A DNA stretch of 64,000 bases from Paralichthys olivaceus (Eukaryota > Chordata > Actinopteri > Pleuronectiformes > Paralichthyidae). Location: NCBI RefSeq assembly GCF_024713975.1, contig NC_091114.1, positions 8,776,001-8,840,000 of the forward strand, in the 5' to 3' direction. Positions 12,940-34,850 of this stretch are shown here, in pieces. Both the position numbers and the translations under genes were made by a program. The notes beneath the pieces were generated by a model, which ran no database searches, had not been told where the DNA came from, and was given only the letters and a program-made list of their open reading frames with translations. The number at the start of each line of letters is the position of its first letter. The first letter of the stretch is position 1.

Positions 12940-13200
12940 CTTAAAAAAAAAAAAGAAAGTTGTAATATTATGATGCAAGAAGTCATAATTTTACAAGAAT
13001 AACTTCGTAAAATCGTTGAAATGAGGAATTTAATATTGTTAAGTTATACTTAGTATAGGTTTTCTAATACTCCATCGTAAAGACATTAGCACTCTATTGT
13101 CTATAATAAATAAGAAGTTAGCTGCTTAGCTTAGCTGAAGAACTGGGAACAGGAGGAAACAAACTAGCTCTTTCACTGTTTCCTGCTATAGAAAGCTAAT
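12940..13200. repeat. teleost-type dispersed repeat fragments inside slc24a2 3' UTR
   Basis: 12,957-13,040 has the degenerate GTAATATTA/GTCATAATTTTAC pattern common in fish genomes. 13,115-13,195 holds TTAGCTGCTTAGCTTAGCTG then GGGAACAGGAGGAAACAAAC, resembling a frequent teleost interspersed repeat. Family assignment is from recall. Confidence 0.4.
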
Positions 13201-13709
13201 TATTTGCAAGCATGCAGACATGACAGTGGCATCAGTCTTTTCTTCTCACCTTTGGCAAGAAAGTGAATATCATTTTCACAACTACTGCTGATACAAGTGA
13301 AAAGGTCATTTGTTCAAGTATGGTTGACCTTCTACCACTATGGTCACATATGCATTCTGTATCTGTGCACTTCCTAAAACCTCCTTTCACGACAACACTT
13401 TCTTTCTTTCTCTAAAGTTTCCATGAAGTTTTCTGTGTGAGAGCATGAATGGTGAGAATTAAAAAAAGGATAAAAAGCTAAAACCGGTTTAGCACGTGAG
13501 CGTGGCATTGATTGTGGTTTCCAGGGTAAGCGACCGTGAGAGTTGGCCACTGGTGAACATTCTTGCACTGTAAATGTTTTATTTTCTTGGTGTTAATGTA
13601 AGATTTATTTAAGGTGTACATATATACAGATACAAATTAACCGATATAATCTATATGTGTAAAAGAAATATGTCTCTTTATGTAAAAACACAAAGTATAT
13701 AATATATCA

Positions 13710-13715
13710 AATAAA
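13710..13715 (+). terminator. polyadenylation signal, slc24a2 (distal)
   Basis: Canonical AATAAA with GT-rich sequence (gtgtctgctggtc) about 25-35 nt downstream; the best-formed site after the slc24a2 stop. Confidence 0.55.
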
Positions 13716-15534
13716 GATGATAATTGAAATATGCAACAACGTGTCTGCTGGTCTTATATTACCATCATTACTTGTGCATTTACACATAAATTTGTAGTTA
13801 TTTTGTAAATCTATCACATAACAACTATATTGTAAAATGATTTGTCTCATGTTTCATTGTATTCGAGCAATTGAAAGATATATCAATAAACACTCAAATG
13901 TCGTTACATCTGCGGAAAATGTTCCTTTTATAAACCATTTGGGGAAAATGGAGTCAAAAATTGCTTTGCATTATGGGAAAAAGAACATTGACTTAATGCT
14001 ACAAGATAAAAGTCAGGATATTTCCACCTGTGCTGCATCAATCTTGTTCTTTCGTAAAATTGTTCTCTTGTGAGTTTAATGTGCTCTGTTACATGTGTGC
14101 ATTATTTAATCGTATCACATATTAATCCAGTGACACACAAATATAAACCTCTCCAGCACACATCCCTGCACATTCACACACAAACTCATTTTGGAGGATT
14201 CAGAGAATCTTTTAAATGCTCGAATCTGTGTCGATACTTCCGAGCCGTGCAATGATGTGCAGCAGGATGCAAACTTGGCCAAGTCTTCAGTCATCTCTTT
14301 CCTTTTTGTCCTCTTTGAATTTTCTGTAAGAAAGACTCACTGCACTTCCATTTATGATCACTTCCACACAAAAATAGCAAACTCAGCTGCAATGAAAACA
14401 CATCATTTTCAAAGCAGGTGGCCTCAGTGATGATATGAAGAAGCAATCAGCTCTGTAGAGTAGAAGTGAAACATCCTCCATGTTGTTTCCTTACAAGGGC
14501 AATGATTTGCTTTTTGTCTCCGTCCTGTAGTTCCGGTGTGTACGAGGATGAGTTGCTGTGGAGTAGGGCGCCCTCTAGGGATTAACTTTAGAAAAGGCAG
14601 TGGTGCTGTTCTGACAAACCACCCACAAGTTTTTTTTTCATTTCCTAAGAACTGTTGTCTCATAGTTTAACTTGACACACTATATTTCCTGGAAATTAAC
14701 GAGAAATATTTAGCAACGTGAGTCAGACATCTGTCATCCTTCCCTGTTTTCACTGTATAGTTTTTGATGTGAGATAACAGACAGGGTTTTCCAAGGTAGA
14801 GCTGATACCAGAAATGTGCTCTTTGCGTGATCCGACCTTGAGTCAGGATACATCAGGCTGTGCACCAACACTGAAGAGGTGGCTTGGGGGGGGGAGGCAC
14901 AGGTACTGGGGGCCCGACATGGATGGAAGCACCCCAAAACCAAAATGGCGTGATATTAAAACTAATCAATCCCATTAGGCCACTGTTAAAACGTATGTAT
15001 CAGAAAACGAGGGGCAGCAGCGTGTGGGTGGGATCTCACAGGGTTGGATTTCAAAACATGACAAGACAAGCATGACACTGCACAAGATAAGCTTAGACCA
15101 ACTTTGATTGTTAAGTCTAAGTATTCCAACTTATGTTAGCCCCCCCTACAGATGTTCACACATTTTTCCACATCAGCTATTTCAAGACTTTACAGACCCT
15201 TCAAATTATCCACAACACCATCTCTGAGCTTTCCTCAGAAGTGTGTGTCACTCTTCCAGGTCCTTTGTTTCCTTTTTACGGGAAACTAATTCTGGTGCAA
15301 ACAGCAGTGGGTTGTTATTTCGCACACCTCCAGTTTGAGTGGGTGAATACTAACTAACTCTTTCTATTGACCGGCGTGATTACTAATGAAATCCTTTTTT
15401 CCATCATTCATCATTTCTTTCTCTCTGGAAATGGAAGTAAGTAATTTAGTTCATTTAAATATATTTTAAAGTTTTAGTTTCAACAAATGATTTGAGTTAT
15501 GATGCCAAATAACCATTTTCACTTTACAGTTAAG

Positions 15535-15720
15535 ACCGATTTCAACAACAAATAAATTCAAAGTGCTTTACATAAACTATGAAAGGCATCAGGACAAATT
15601 GTAAATGCAGCTTAAGCATCAGAAAGAAGACGCATTTAAAAAGGGTTAAATTGAGAATAAAAATGAGATGTGATAATGAAATAAAATTAGCATCTAGAAG
15701 TAACATCAGTGAACAAGCTT
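15535..15720. repeat. dispersed repeat fragment
   Basis: Contains AATAAATTCAAAGTGCTTTA and CATAAACTATGAAAGGCATC, resembling the conserved 3' part of a common teleost retroelement-derived repeat. Assignment is by recall; no second copy was seen here. Confidence 0.4.
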
Positions 15721-16119
15721 GACAGTTAAAATACACTTTAAATCCAGAGACATAAAATATAAAACAACCTATTTACTGAATAGGAAAATTATCATGTAGA
15801 CATTAGCAACTCCATTTAAGTGAATTAGATAGTAAAATTACTTTCAAAAATTGGATGGAATAAAAAAACATTTAATTGGTCAAACTTGCCATGACAATTC
15901 ATGAAAAATGTTTTCTGATTAAATAACAGTATTATTTTATTTTATTTCTATTAGATAAGGTTTCCAATGAACAGCTGCAAACTATGCTGTTTGATTTTGT
16001 GAAATATTTCTCTCTTTTTTTTAATCCTTACTCTATGTTTTTTCAAACTTTTATAAATCATCTTCTTTACATTTATTCTTTTAACATTGGCGTTTATACT
16101 TTGTTTAACATTGTCAAAT

Positions 16120-16400
16120 TTTTTAGGATTTTCATGAAACTCAGTGTAAGGATTTGAGTGTTAGGGAAGAACCAGGAACATTTTGCTGATCAGAAGGCAG
16201 ATCCAGGATTCTTTTTATTCTACATTGTGAAATAGATTGAGAGAATTCTTTTGGGACATTTCCATTAATTTCCCTGGGAATAATTCAAGGATCTTGGTGA
16301 ATCTGGTACATTAAGGTGAACAGATATTGATGAGTGTGTGCAATTGGGTGCAGCTTGATTTAATTTAAAGGGACTAATGGGTCTTGACTCTTGGGCCAAA
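16120..16400 (+). repeat. dispersed repeat copy, family A
   Basis: Contains AGGATCTTGGTGAATCTGG and GTGTGTGCAATTGGGTGCAG. Its AGGATCTTGGTGAA core resembles the stretch near 48,126 (gggatcttgatgaaaac), and both have the layout of a frequent teleost interspersed element. Strongly diverged. Confidence 0.4.
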
Positions 16401-17759
16401 TTTGATTATTCAATTCTTTGTCAAGTTTAAATATCCTTTGTGAAAGACGCATGTTTCCTCGTCGGGGTCTTATCAGGATATTTACAATTGCTTATATTTT
16501 CATGCAGATCTCAATTGGTAGTTTTCAGTTTTGAGAGCTAGTTTCACTATGAATGGTTTGCACCACTTTTACCCCCATGTTAGGGTTGGGGGAAGTTGGT
16601 TTCGTAAGTTGATATTTGTCATAACAGTACGCAGCCTAAATGTAAACACTGATAATCATAGTATATTGTGAATGGACACATGTGAAGTTGAATCAACTCT
16701 AATAGTCTGGAGGCTTTATTTGTACTGATTCATCAAGATAATTTTTTAATTTGTGAGTCAGTGTCGTCAATGTCCGGGGGGATTTTCCCTCCACCAGCTC
16801 GCTTTTTACAACACTTTTTATAACTCATGCGCCAACACTTAATAAACTCCACATGGTCCAGAGCACTGAGGGTGTCTCTCTCTCAGCCAGTCAGCTTTAC
16901 TATCGTCCAGACTTTGCCCGGTGACTTCATCTGCTCGCTGTCACAGGGTGTGTGCTCAAGTTTGATTCAGCAAAAAACATCTCAGAGGAGGCCCCAAAAA
17001 ACTCCTGCACACTAACTCGGCCCTTTTGCGAGTGTGTGGGGTTATAGGAAGGGCTCGTCTCAGGCTGCAGAGTGAGAAAACAGTTTCAAAATATCTCAGA
17101 CGTAGGTGAGTCATCAGCAAAACTGCCTTGTTTGGTTGTTTTTTGGGAGGGTGGAGGGAGGTGGTGAGGGTCTCAGTGGACCTGAGACCATACAATGACT
17201 CACAGCAGGGTCAGTGTGGATGTGGACTGTGAGTGCTGCACATGTGGCTGTGTGATTCAGCCTGGAAAGCTTCTGAGAGAGGAAATCAGTACAATAATCG
17301 TTGACTAGCAGTGATATGTCATTAGGATCTTTTACATTACTAAAAGGTCAGAAACTGAGGAATAACAGCAATTGGTCTCAACTTTTCTGAACAGTTGTTT
17401 TAATACAAATAAGTTATTCAGTGTTAAATCAGTTTGTAACTTTTAACAAATACAAAATTCTCAAGCTATAAAACACACCCTTGTTAAATATAGCAAACTT
17501 TATATAACTTTATATTTATATACTTGTATTCCTGTTGGACAATATTGTATCACCCGATATCCTTATTGCTCCTTCACAGAAGTAATAGCTTCTAAAAGGT
17601 CAGTAAAGACAAACTTTTGTCCCAGACTCCTGGTGTGGCATCAGACTTGAAACGCTTTAAAGATCAAAAAGTAACATCAGGTCAGTCGGTGACTCTCATG
17701 CACAAAAACAAACCTGGATAAGCATTTTTAAACTCAAGTTAAAAACATTCAAAGAGGTA

Positions 17760-17905
17760 TTGATCACGTATGATCTGGTGCTTGTCATCAAGTTTCATGG
17801 TAACTTCAAAACTTCTGCCAGGGTTATATTTTCGTCTCTGGCCGTGTGTTTGCTTGTTAGTTAGCAAGATTACACAAAAACTGCTGAGCGCTTACCACAA
17901 AATGT
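17760..17905 (+). repeat. dispersed repeat copy, family B
   Basis: Contains TGTGTTTGCTTGTTAGTTAG then CAAGATTACACAAAAACTGC, matching the pattern at 57,360-57,425. Both resemble the teleost repeat with a 'GTTTGTTAGCAGGATTACAC' style core. Confidence 0.5.
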
Positions 17906-18654
17906 TTAGTCACTTTCTTTTCTTTCTTTTCACTCTATCGTTTTTTAGTCATGTAAGTATTATACATGTATTATATCACACAACTCCCAAGAGGAGCCTT
18001 TTATTTTCTGGTGAACAAATTCAATAACCTTGAAAGATTTGGTATTTTTGTTATTACTGTCCTGTCATGAATATGTCTTGTAACCGCACTTTCCATCTTC
18101 GTCCACGTTGCTTTCGAGTTACATCTTCTTAGAAAGGAGTGTCTTCACCTATGTGGGCCTACCTGTTTGAATGAAGACTGGGCTAGACTCCGTCACATTG
18201 ATTATACCCTCTTGTTTTCTGTTTACTAAGCGGTTACCATGATAAACAAATGCTTACTCTACGTAATGGAACTGCTAACCCTGTCAGGTGCCATAATTGT
18301 CTTTTTACCTCAGTGTATTTGCTCTGAGGGAGTTCACAGGTGTGGCCTGTGTCGACACCTTAGGAAGTGAGTCATCCATGTCGAATGTGCCTAAATCAAG
18401 TTTGGGATTGTCAAATTGTTTTAAGAGCAAAAAAATAAAAAATGCCTTGTTCATCATCGTAGATTTATACTTTGGGCGTCTACTCATGAGCAAGTTTGTC
18501 ATGTGGGTCGACTGGGAACAGTCTGATCGGTGAACGTTTCCTTAAAAACTGAAAGGAACCACAAAAACCACCAGTAATGCAGAACAGACTATGTTTAGTT
18601 TATGTTTAAAAATAGAAGGACAAATAAAGGTGGATAGTGTGAGGGCAACCTGTT

Positions 18655-18985
18655 GCATTCAGGTCCTGCAAGTTAAAGTACCCACACAACAATGTAGAAA
18701 CACTATAAGACCTTTGATACAGAAGTTTTAGCAGCAAAAGTAAAGTAAAAGTATTCAAAAACACCATTATGAGTGATATATTATTACATATGCCATCATT
18801 ACACATGTGAGTAGCATTTAAATCTACATTTGAAAAGTAGCTGCCCAGTAAAAATGTACGTAGTAAGTGGAGTGGAAAGTCTAATATTTCTCCCTGAAAT
18901 GTGGTGAAATAAAAGTATAAAGTAAAATATTCAAGAACAGCTGAAGTACCTCAAAACTTCTGACTGAGTAGTTGCTTACTGTGGT
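18655..18985 (+). repeat. dispersed repeat copy, family C (+ orientation)
   Basis: Runs of AAAGTAAAAGTATTCAAAAA, GTACGTAGTAAGTGGAGTGG and GAAGTACCTCAAAACTTCTG are characteristic of a very frequent teleost repeat. A probable opposite-orientation copy lies at 21,055-21,300. Confidence 0.5.
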
Positions 18986-20037
18986 GGAAGGACACGTGTT
19001 TCTTTGGGCCGGTGACTCTTCACCATCATGAATCAGTGCAGCAGCTGTAATTCAGCAATGGTATCTATACCGGGCAGAGAGTAGCATCCTGGTGGAGCTG
19101 GTCGTGGTTAAGGTTCATAAAGAATCCTCTCATTCAGGGATGTTTCCGCAGCCCAGCACTTTCTGGTCTAGACAACTACTTGAATCATTCTGTGTGATTC
19201 ATTAATGGACCAGATCCTGTAGTCATGGTTTATTCTGTGTGTGGATCAGCAAGTCATATTCCTGATACACTGGGACTTTACATTTTACATGTTTTTATGA
19301 ACAACACTCTTTTAGTTCTGACAAAAGTTGTATTTCGGTATTTGAAGCAATAAAAACATAAAAAAAATCAAGAAAATTGTTGATTTCATGGACTCAGTAA
19401 TACTTAAATAGACAATTCCTTTATTTATAATTTAATTCTTATAATATTTATATACTATTTTCATATATATATGTTTAATTGTATATATAATTATATTAAA
19501 TGTATAAAATTATACTATATACAATATATACAATTTATAATCAATTATTATCAAATAAGTTTACAATTATGTAACAATTATTTAATTAGAAAATATATGG
19601 TTTCATATTTATTTTTAACATGTTTGTGCATAATATAACAATATAGGTATATAATATGTAAAATGTCACATTGTTATTTGCATGCATATACAATGATAAT
19701 AAATGGAGAAAGGTCATTTTTAAATAATGATTTTATTCTGTAATTTAAAAAAAAATTAAATACAATTTCTAAACAATCATTCATGACTTCTGTTCTTTTC
19801 TTACGTAGGATTTAGGGATGTGCCTCTTCCTCGTCCTGTTGAAATTGGGTCAATATTCCTCGTCAGCGCCCAAAGGTGCAGGAAGCCGTGGCACAGCTGC
19901 TGCCCAGCCAACCCCAGGACACACCTCCTGCATGTGTAATGTGTGACACCGGCTGAGCAGACGTGGGCGGTGGAAGGGGAAACTTATCTCCTTCCACACT
20001 CGGTCAGCCTGCTTTCATTTGTGCTAACGCCAGACGC

Positions 20038-20088
20038 CAGGACGCACGGGTCCGAGGCGCACAGATCCAGGACGCACGGATCCAGGAC
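20038..20088. repeat. 15-bp tandem repeat, three units plus partial
   Basis: Units caggacgcacgggtc, cgaggcgcacagatc and caggacgcacggatc, then caggac. It lies in a local GC-rich patch (about 19,800-20,140) within an AT-rich spacer, and the patch ends at CAACAG|GTAACG, a good donor sequence. Confidence 0.8.
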
Positions 20089-21054
20089 AGAACGTGAGAG
20101 AGGGAGAGAGCTGGATGTGTCACACACCTCAACAGGTAACGTGGTGGATAAAGCTACAGGGTGAAGGCAGTAAACACTCACTACATTTATTGTGTGTGTG
20201 TTTTGGCGCTTTTGTAAACTGCAGCCATTGATGGTGGGTTTATCAGACAACTACCCATCCTTTAATATCATGTACTATTTAAAAATGTGATGATGCTGAA
20301 CTAACTCAGAGCAGCTGAATTATGGCTTCCTCTCCACGTGATTTCAGCATGAAGAGCCATGTGCTGATGTTCTCCTCCTGGATGAAGGTTCTCTGCCTCA
20401 GTGGGTCATGAAAACCAACTAAACAGTATTTGAACTTGGGTTTAGGAAGGAAGGCAAGATGTTGGCATAGCTGATGAGTTGAGATCCCTGCTATGCCATC
20501 AAATTGTCATCTTTCTCTCCCCTTTGCTGCAAAAAAGGACACATTTCTCAAGTGTTTAATAGAACACAGGCCTAACTGTGCTTGTTTCCACTTCATATCA
20601 TTTAATCTTATATATTATCTCATATTTTGTCAATATAAACTTAAACAGTGCAGGGACAGGGCGTGAAAACAGTTTAAGTTTAGTTGATGCCTGAATTAGA
20701 AACAGTGAGCTACAGTCCACAGGGTGACAATAAGAGTGATTACTGAATTAATCTCTTTTATTGAATTTCCTAGGAAGGATATCATAAAGATATATTACTG
20801 TTATCATGTTCATCATGAAAACTGTATAATGTAACAACATATGTTGCTATAGGTTTTGTTTTGTGTGTGTTACCTTTTTATTCCTGATGCAGTTCTGTTA
20901 TTTACAATCTTCTTATTAACTTCAGTTTTATTTCCTAATGCAACCTTATTTCACTGCATACACACCAATTATTTTTTTTGCTTAATGATAACAAAACATC
21001 ACAAAATTAACATTTTAAGAGTCTGAAGACTGCACATCATATTTTTTCGCATGT

Positions 21055-21300
21055 TGAAAATTTGAGGCACTGTATTTCCACTTTTTGCCACTTTATACTC
21101 CACTGCATGTCAGAGAAAATTTTACTTTTTACTTTTAACATCCATCTGTTATCTGGAGTTACAGTTTTTTTTATTTAACACAAAAACAAACTTTTCTAAC
21201 TCTGAAAGCAGATATTCTGCATAATTCAAGGTAAGTATTTTGGTGTTTGTCTGACTTTCACTTAAGTACTTTAAACCTTGTTCATGTAACATAGAGCATT
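21055..21300 (-). repeat. dispersed repeat copy, family C (inverted)
   Basis: TTTTTGCCACTTTATACTCC, ACTGCATGTCAGAGAAAATT and CACTTAAGTACTTTAAACC read as the reverse orientation of the family at 18,655-18,985. Confidence 0.45.
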
Positions 21301-22131
21301 TACTTTGCTGACTTACCTTAACTTCTTTAGGTGCGTTCTTGTTGGTCTGAATACTGTTAACCATGTATGGAATGTAGCCTTGCAATTAATAAATGTGATT
21401 CAAGACCTAAAATGAAAGATCTGTTTTGTGAAATAATTCCCAAAGACTTTAATACTGTAACATTAACGAGAGTATTTCTAAGTAAATGTGTGTAAATACA
21501 TTTTAACATCAATTTATTCATAAAAACTGTTTCAAAACAACCACTAAAGTGATTCATTTGTAGACCTCTGTTCTTCTTCCAAAGTACTTCCAAAATAAAC
21601 TTTACTTTCACAGCACTTTTCTTAACAATGTTACACAATGTTTTGCAACAACAACAAATCAGGCAAATAATGACGTGGGCAGAAGAAAAAAAAAATAGAT
21701 CAGGTAAAATAGAGAGGCTTATTCAGTATAGACTAAGTACCAAAATATAATGTTTAATTTGCCATGTACCATGCCTTAGAGTTTAAAGTTTAATAAAAAC
21801 TTAAGTTAAAAAAATAAATAAATATATATATATAAATTAAATTTGTTAGGCAGTCCATTAGTTTTCAGCAATAAAACTATGACATGTGACATTGTTTGAA
21901 TTTCAATTTATTAAAAAAGATCAAAAGTCCACATTCATATATATTGTATATAACAAGGCACGTCCTTTTTAATCTTGTGTCACTTTATTGCAGGTATTGT
22001 ATTACAATTATTCAGACTGAAGGTGTCAGGTGTAGCTTTATATTTTAGTGCTTTCCTACAAATCGACTCACAAAATTGAAAACGCAAGTGGTTTTAAATA
22101 TACAAAACAAAAATTAATAAATAAAAATTAA

Positions 22132-22151
22132 GGGGGGGGGGGGGGGGGGGG
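22132..22151. repeat. G20 homopolymer
   Basis: Twenty consecutive G on the + strand, about 0.8 kb upstream of the sepsecs first exon. Such a run can fold as a G-quadruplex and its length is prone to error or polymorphism. Confidence 0.9.
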
Positions 22152-22939
22152 TGCTGTCCTCCTGCTGCTCTTCTTTTAATCCCTTCATTATTTTCTACTC
22201 CACTTTATCTGTTTCTGGGGCCCATTTACTTCTTCAAATCCCTCTTCTGTGTTCCTCAATTCATAAGTGAGTCTTTCAATTTCAATCTCTTCAACTGTTC
22301 ATTTCTAAGTTTTAGTGGATGATGATTTAATATCCATCCAACAATATAATTTGTTTGAATGCAGCTTTACATAGAATGGTGTAAAGGTATTCAGTGAATT
22401 AAAACGACTGATCATCATTTTTTTCAATTGCGTGAACTCTGTAAAATTCGGAGAAAACTTATAAAACTGTGAACTAAAACACAAAACCCCTGCTCCGCTC
22501 TCAAGGGAAAACATATTGTTTGTTATTAACTTGAGGGGCATAGTGACCTGACCATGAACAACCTGATACTCCTGGAAACATTTGTCATCCACATATCTTA
22601 ATGGAGGGAAATAATGACACCCAGAAGAACCTGATGGACCAGCATCTCTAACGGAGGGCAAACATCTCAAGTCTGTTCTCAGAGCTCATGAAGACTTAAA
22701 GATATATGAGGACCTCTGGTGGAACTAAAAGAGAACTAATAACTATGAGTTTTATAGTTTCATTTCTATTTTATTTATTCATTCATTTTTTTATTATTAT
22801 TATTTTTATGCAATATCAATTGTGCATAATGTGCCTTGTTAGTTGGTATTATTTGTTATTGGGGTTTGTACGTTTCAACTTTGCAATAAAATAAAAAAGT
22901 TCACCGGGGTTTAGAATTTGAAATCGACCGGCTCGATGA

Positions 22940-23076
22940 ACACACACACTGTCACATGACCTGCTGCGTGGTCATGTGACAAGCGTGACGCAGCGGCTGC
23001 TACTTCCGGGCTGTCTCCGCCGCTGCCGGCTGTCGCTCCGCTCCCACACTGAAACACGAGGCGCGGAAGGTGGAAG
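22940..23076 (+). promoter_or_regulatory. sepsecs: sepsecs promoter and noncoding exon 1
   Basis: GC- and CpG-rich block in an AT-rich neighbourhood. It holds two M-box-like sites as a perfect inverted repeat (22,951-22,980), an ETS-type ACTTCCGG near 23,002, and a 5' UTR exon ending GTGGAAG at 23,076 before a GTAAGA donor. No TATA box is evident. The transcription start is not defined by sequence. Confidence 0.65.
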
Positions 23077-24162
23077 GTAAGAAACGCGAACGTGAACTGA
23101 AACTGTCTGCGTGGAGAGGTTAGCTTAGCATCGCTGCTAGCGGCCTCTTCCCACAGTGAACAACACGAGACTGACACTGACACTGCTGTGACCTCTGACC
23201 TCTGTTGTCTGCCGCTTCATACACACAATCCGAAACATGCAACATCATGTATGAGTTTATACACATGTAAGAACAAGCTGTTTTTATGTGCAGGGTAATG
23301 CAAATACTTAAGGCACAGTGTGTTTCACCTAAATAGTATGAAATGTTCTTTTCTTCACCCTAGAATGGGCCCTTTAGATTTCAGTACTTTATATTTACAT
23401 CTGGAGTGGGTCCTCTCTACAGAGGCTGCCATGTTTTTCACAGTAGACAGTAGCTTTTGAGTTTTTATGACAATTGAAGGCTGCTTTCATGTTTGGAAGG
23501 AAGGAAGGAAGGAAGGGGTGATGTGAGGGGTATTCAGCTGCAAGATAAAACTTCACCACTGAATTTAACACACTGAATGAGACACTGAGTCTTCACTAGT
23601 AGCGGTAACTAATGATACAAGACGATACACAACCCACAACAACAATCACATCACCGTGCAGCGATTCTGAGATGATCGATACATCATGAGGTCTGTCTAA
23701 CTGAAGTAGTGCAGGATTTGTGTATTTATTCAGTGATATTTGGTGTCAGGTTTTTAATAACATACACAAAACAGAGAGAAACTACTCATGATGTGGGCAA
23801 ATGTAAATGACTACACATTATTCTGACAACATGAAGTGTACGGGAATAACTACATAAAAAAACTGAATTATTATAGAGCACACCTTTACACCCTACACCC
23901 ATTTTTGCTCTCAAAACAGCGTCAGGTCTTTGTGCCCTGGACTCTGATCCTTGTTGACATGACTGCATCACATAATCACTGCAGATTTGTTAACTGCACG
24001 ATCATGCTTCCAGTCTCTTACTCTACCACATCCCAAATGTATTTTACTGGATTCAGATCTGGTGACATTGAAGTTCACTGAACTTGCCGTTAGAAAATGT
24101 GTCTTAAATTATTAGTCAGTCGTCAGCTAATGTTAACATGACGCTCTGTGTGTGTTTGGCAG
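23077..24162. other. sepsecs 5' intron
   Basis: Between the noncoding exon and the ATG exon. It begins with a GTTAGCTTAGC...GCTAGC cluster (23,119-23,143) and holds the family D repeat at 23,340-23,585. No coding block. Confidence 0.6.
23340..23585 (+). repeat. dispersed repeat copy, family D
   Basis: Shares TTTACATCTGGAGTGGGTCC, GAGTTTTTATGAC and CATGTTTGGAAGG and GAGGGGTATTCAGCTGCAA with 31,995-32,255. It carries an internal (GGAA)n tract at about 23,496-23,516. Confidence 0.85.
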
Positions 24163-24164
24163 AG

Positions 24165-33637
<9,473 letters not shown>

Positions 33638-34759
33638 CACAACGAAAACGAGAACATTTCCAAACGTACTCAAAAGCCATTTTCATGGTGGATAATTGGG
33701 TCCTGCCTTTCACACATGAACTACACAGCAGGACATTCTCAGACGTGTTCACAACAGCTAAGGAATCTCCTTAGCATTCAGGCTCTTCTGACATCTTTGG
33801 ATACTGTCTGTCGCGTGTTAGAAACATCTTCATCACTCAATCGCGGTGAATTCTGCAGATGATCTACTGCTGTGATCTTACATCATCTCCATGGCTCTCA
33901 ATCAGCATTTGTGTTCTCTTGTGCAGCCCCTCCGGAGAATGTCGGCAGAGTTCAGTGCATGTCTGAAAGCATCTTCAGGGATTTCTGCTTAGTTTGATTG
34001 TCTTGTGCCTGCGCTAACTTCCTACCTTATTTGATCTGCGTACATGAGACACTGTAAGAGATATGAGCACAGCAGCGACGAGACTGTGCAGGTGTCAAAG
34101 CAACTCCAAAATTGATTATGGATCAATTAATTTGAATAGACTTCTAATGTATGAAGTCTCCACAGTGCTGTATATTGAGTCTATTATTGGATAAACTATT
34201 TTGAACTGTGCCCCTCTGTTTACTTCATACTTTATCCACCCTTCTGTTTCGGGAATGTGTTTAGCGTTTCCACTCACTGACATTTAAAACCACACAGCTT
34301 TAACTATAGTATGTTGCACTCTTCTTCTGTGTATTGTAATGCGATGCAAGTGCTGCTGAAACATTAACTCCATCTGAACCCTGTATATTGAATTAGCTCA
34401 TTTATTTTCAGGCTCTGTAACTGATCGCAAGTAGCAGCTAATCAATGAAGTACAGCAAACATTGATCTCTCCTGTATTTAGAGTAGGATATGTGCACTCT
34501 TGTGCAATGTATGTTACATTGACCATTTAAGACTCAGAGAGGTTGATTATTTGACCATGTTTTCTTGAACTAGTGATCTGCATCACAGAAATCTAGAAAA
34601 AGTCAAAGCATGGACAACCCTGTGTCAGTCCTCAAATGAGAGGCAATATTTAATGTTGAAAATGAACAGAAGTTGGAAAAAACAGCCATGACCATGGTTT
34701 GCTCTTATATCAGTTTTTTGGCATCTTGAACATGATATCTAAGCTCTACCACTACGGAA

Positions 34760-34850
34760 TATCTGGAAATTTTGACCAATTGTCACTGGGACTCAAAGAT
34801 AGCTGATTTCAGTGGTCAAAGGTCATGGTGGCCTCATATTATTTTAAATG
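34760..34850 (+). repeat. dispersed repeat copy, family E
   Basis: GGACTCAAAGATAGCTGATT then GTGGTCAAAGGTCATGGTGG, same layout as the copies at 31,790 and 45,900. Confidence 0.55.

Larger units (their letters stand above)
10552..13735 (+). other. slc24a2: slc24a2 3' UTR (inferred)
   Basis: Noncoding from the stop codon to a well-formed cleavage region: AATAAA at 13710-13715 followed within 30-40 nt by a GT-rich stretch. An earlier AATAAA near 10672 could give a short form. The interval includes a trinucleotide repeat (CCA)n near 10583, C14 at 12166-12179 and repeat-derived sequence at about 12,940-13,200. Extent is inferred from signals only. Confidence 0.55.
13736..22930. other. gene-poor spacer between slc24a2 and sepsecs
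   Basis: About 9 kb with no conserved coding block on either strand. It holds repeat copies (listed separately), a very AT-rich tract at about 19,380-19,780, a 15-bp tandem repeat at 20,038-20,088 and a G20 run at 22,132-22,151. Short open frames here have no recognisable product. Confidence 0.6.

Noticed and set aside
22305-22670. 121-codon minus-strand open frame upstream of sepsecs
   Set aside because: No recognisable domain; it lies in AT-rich spacer and its composition is not coding-like.
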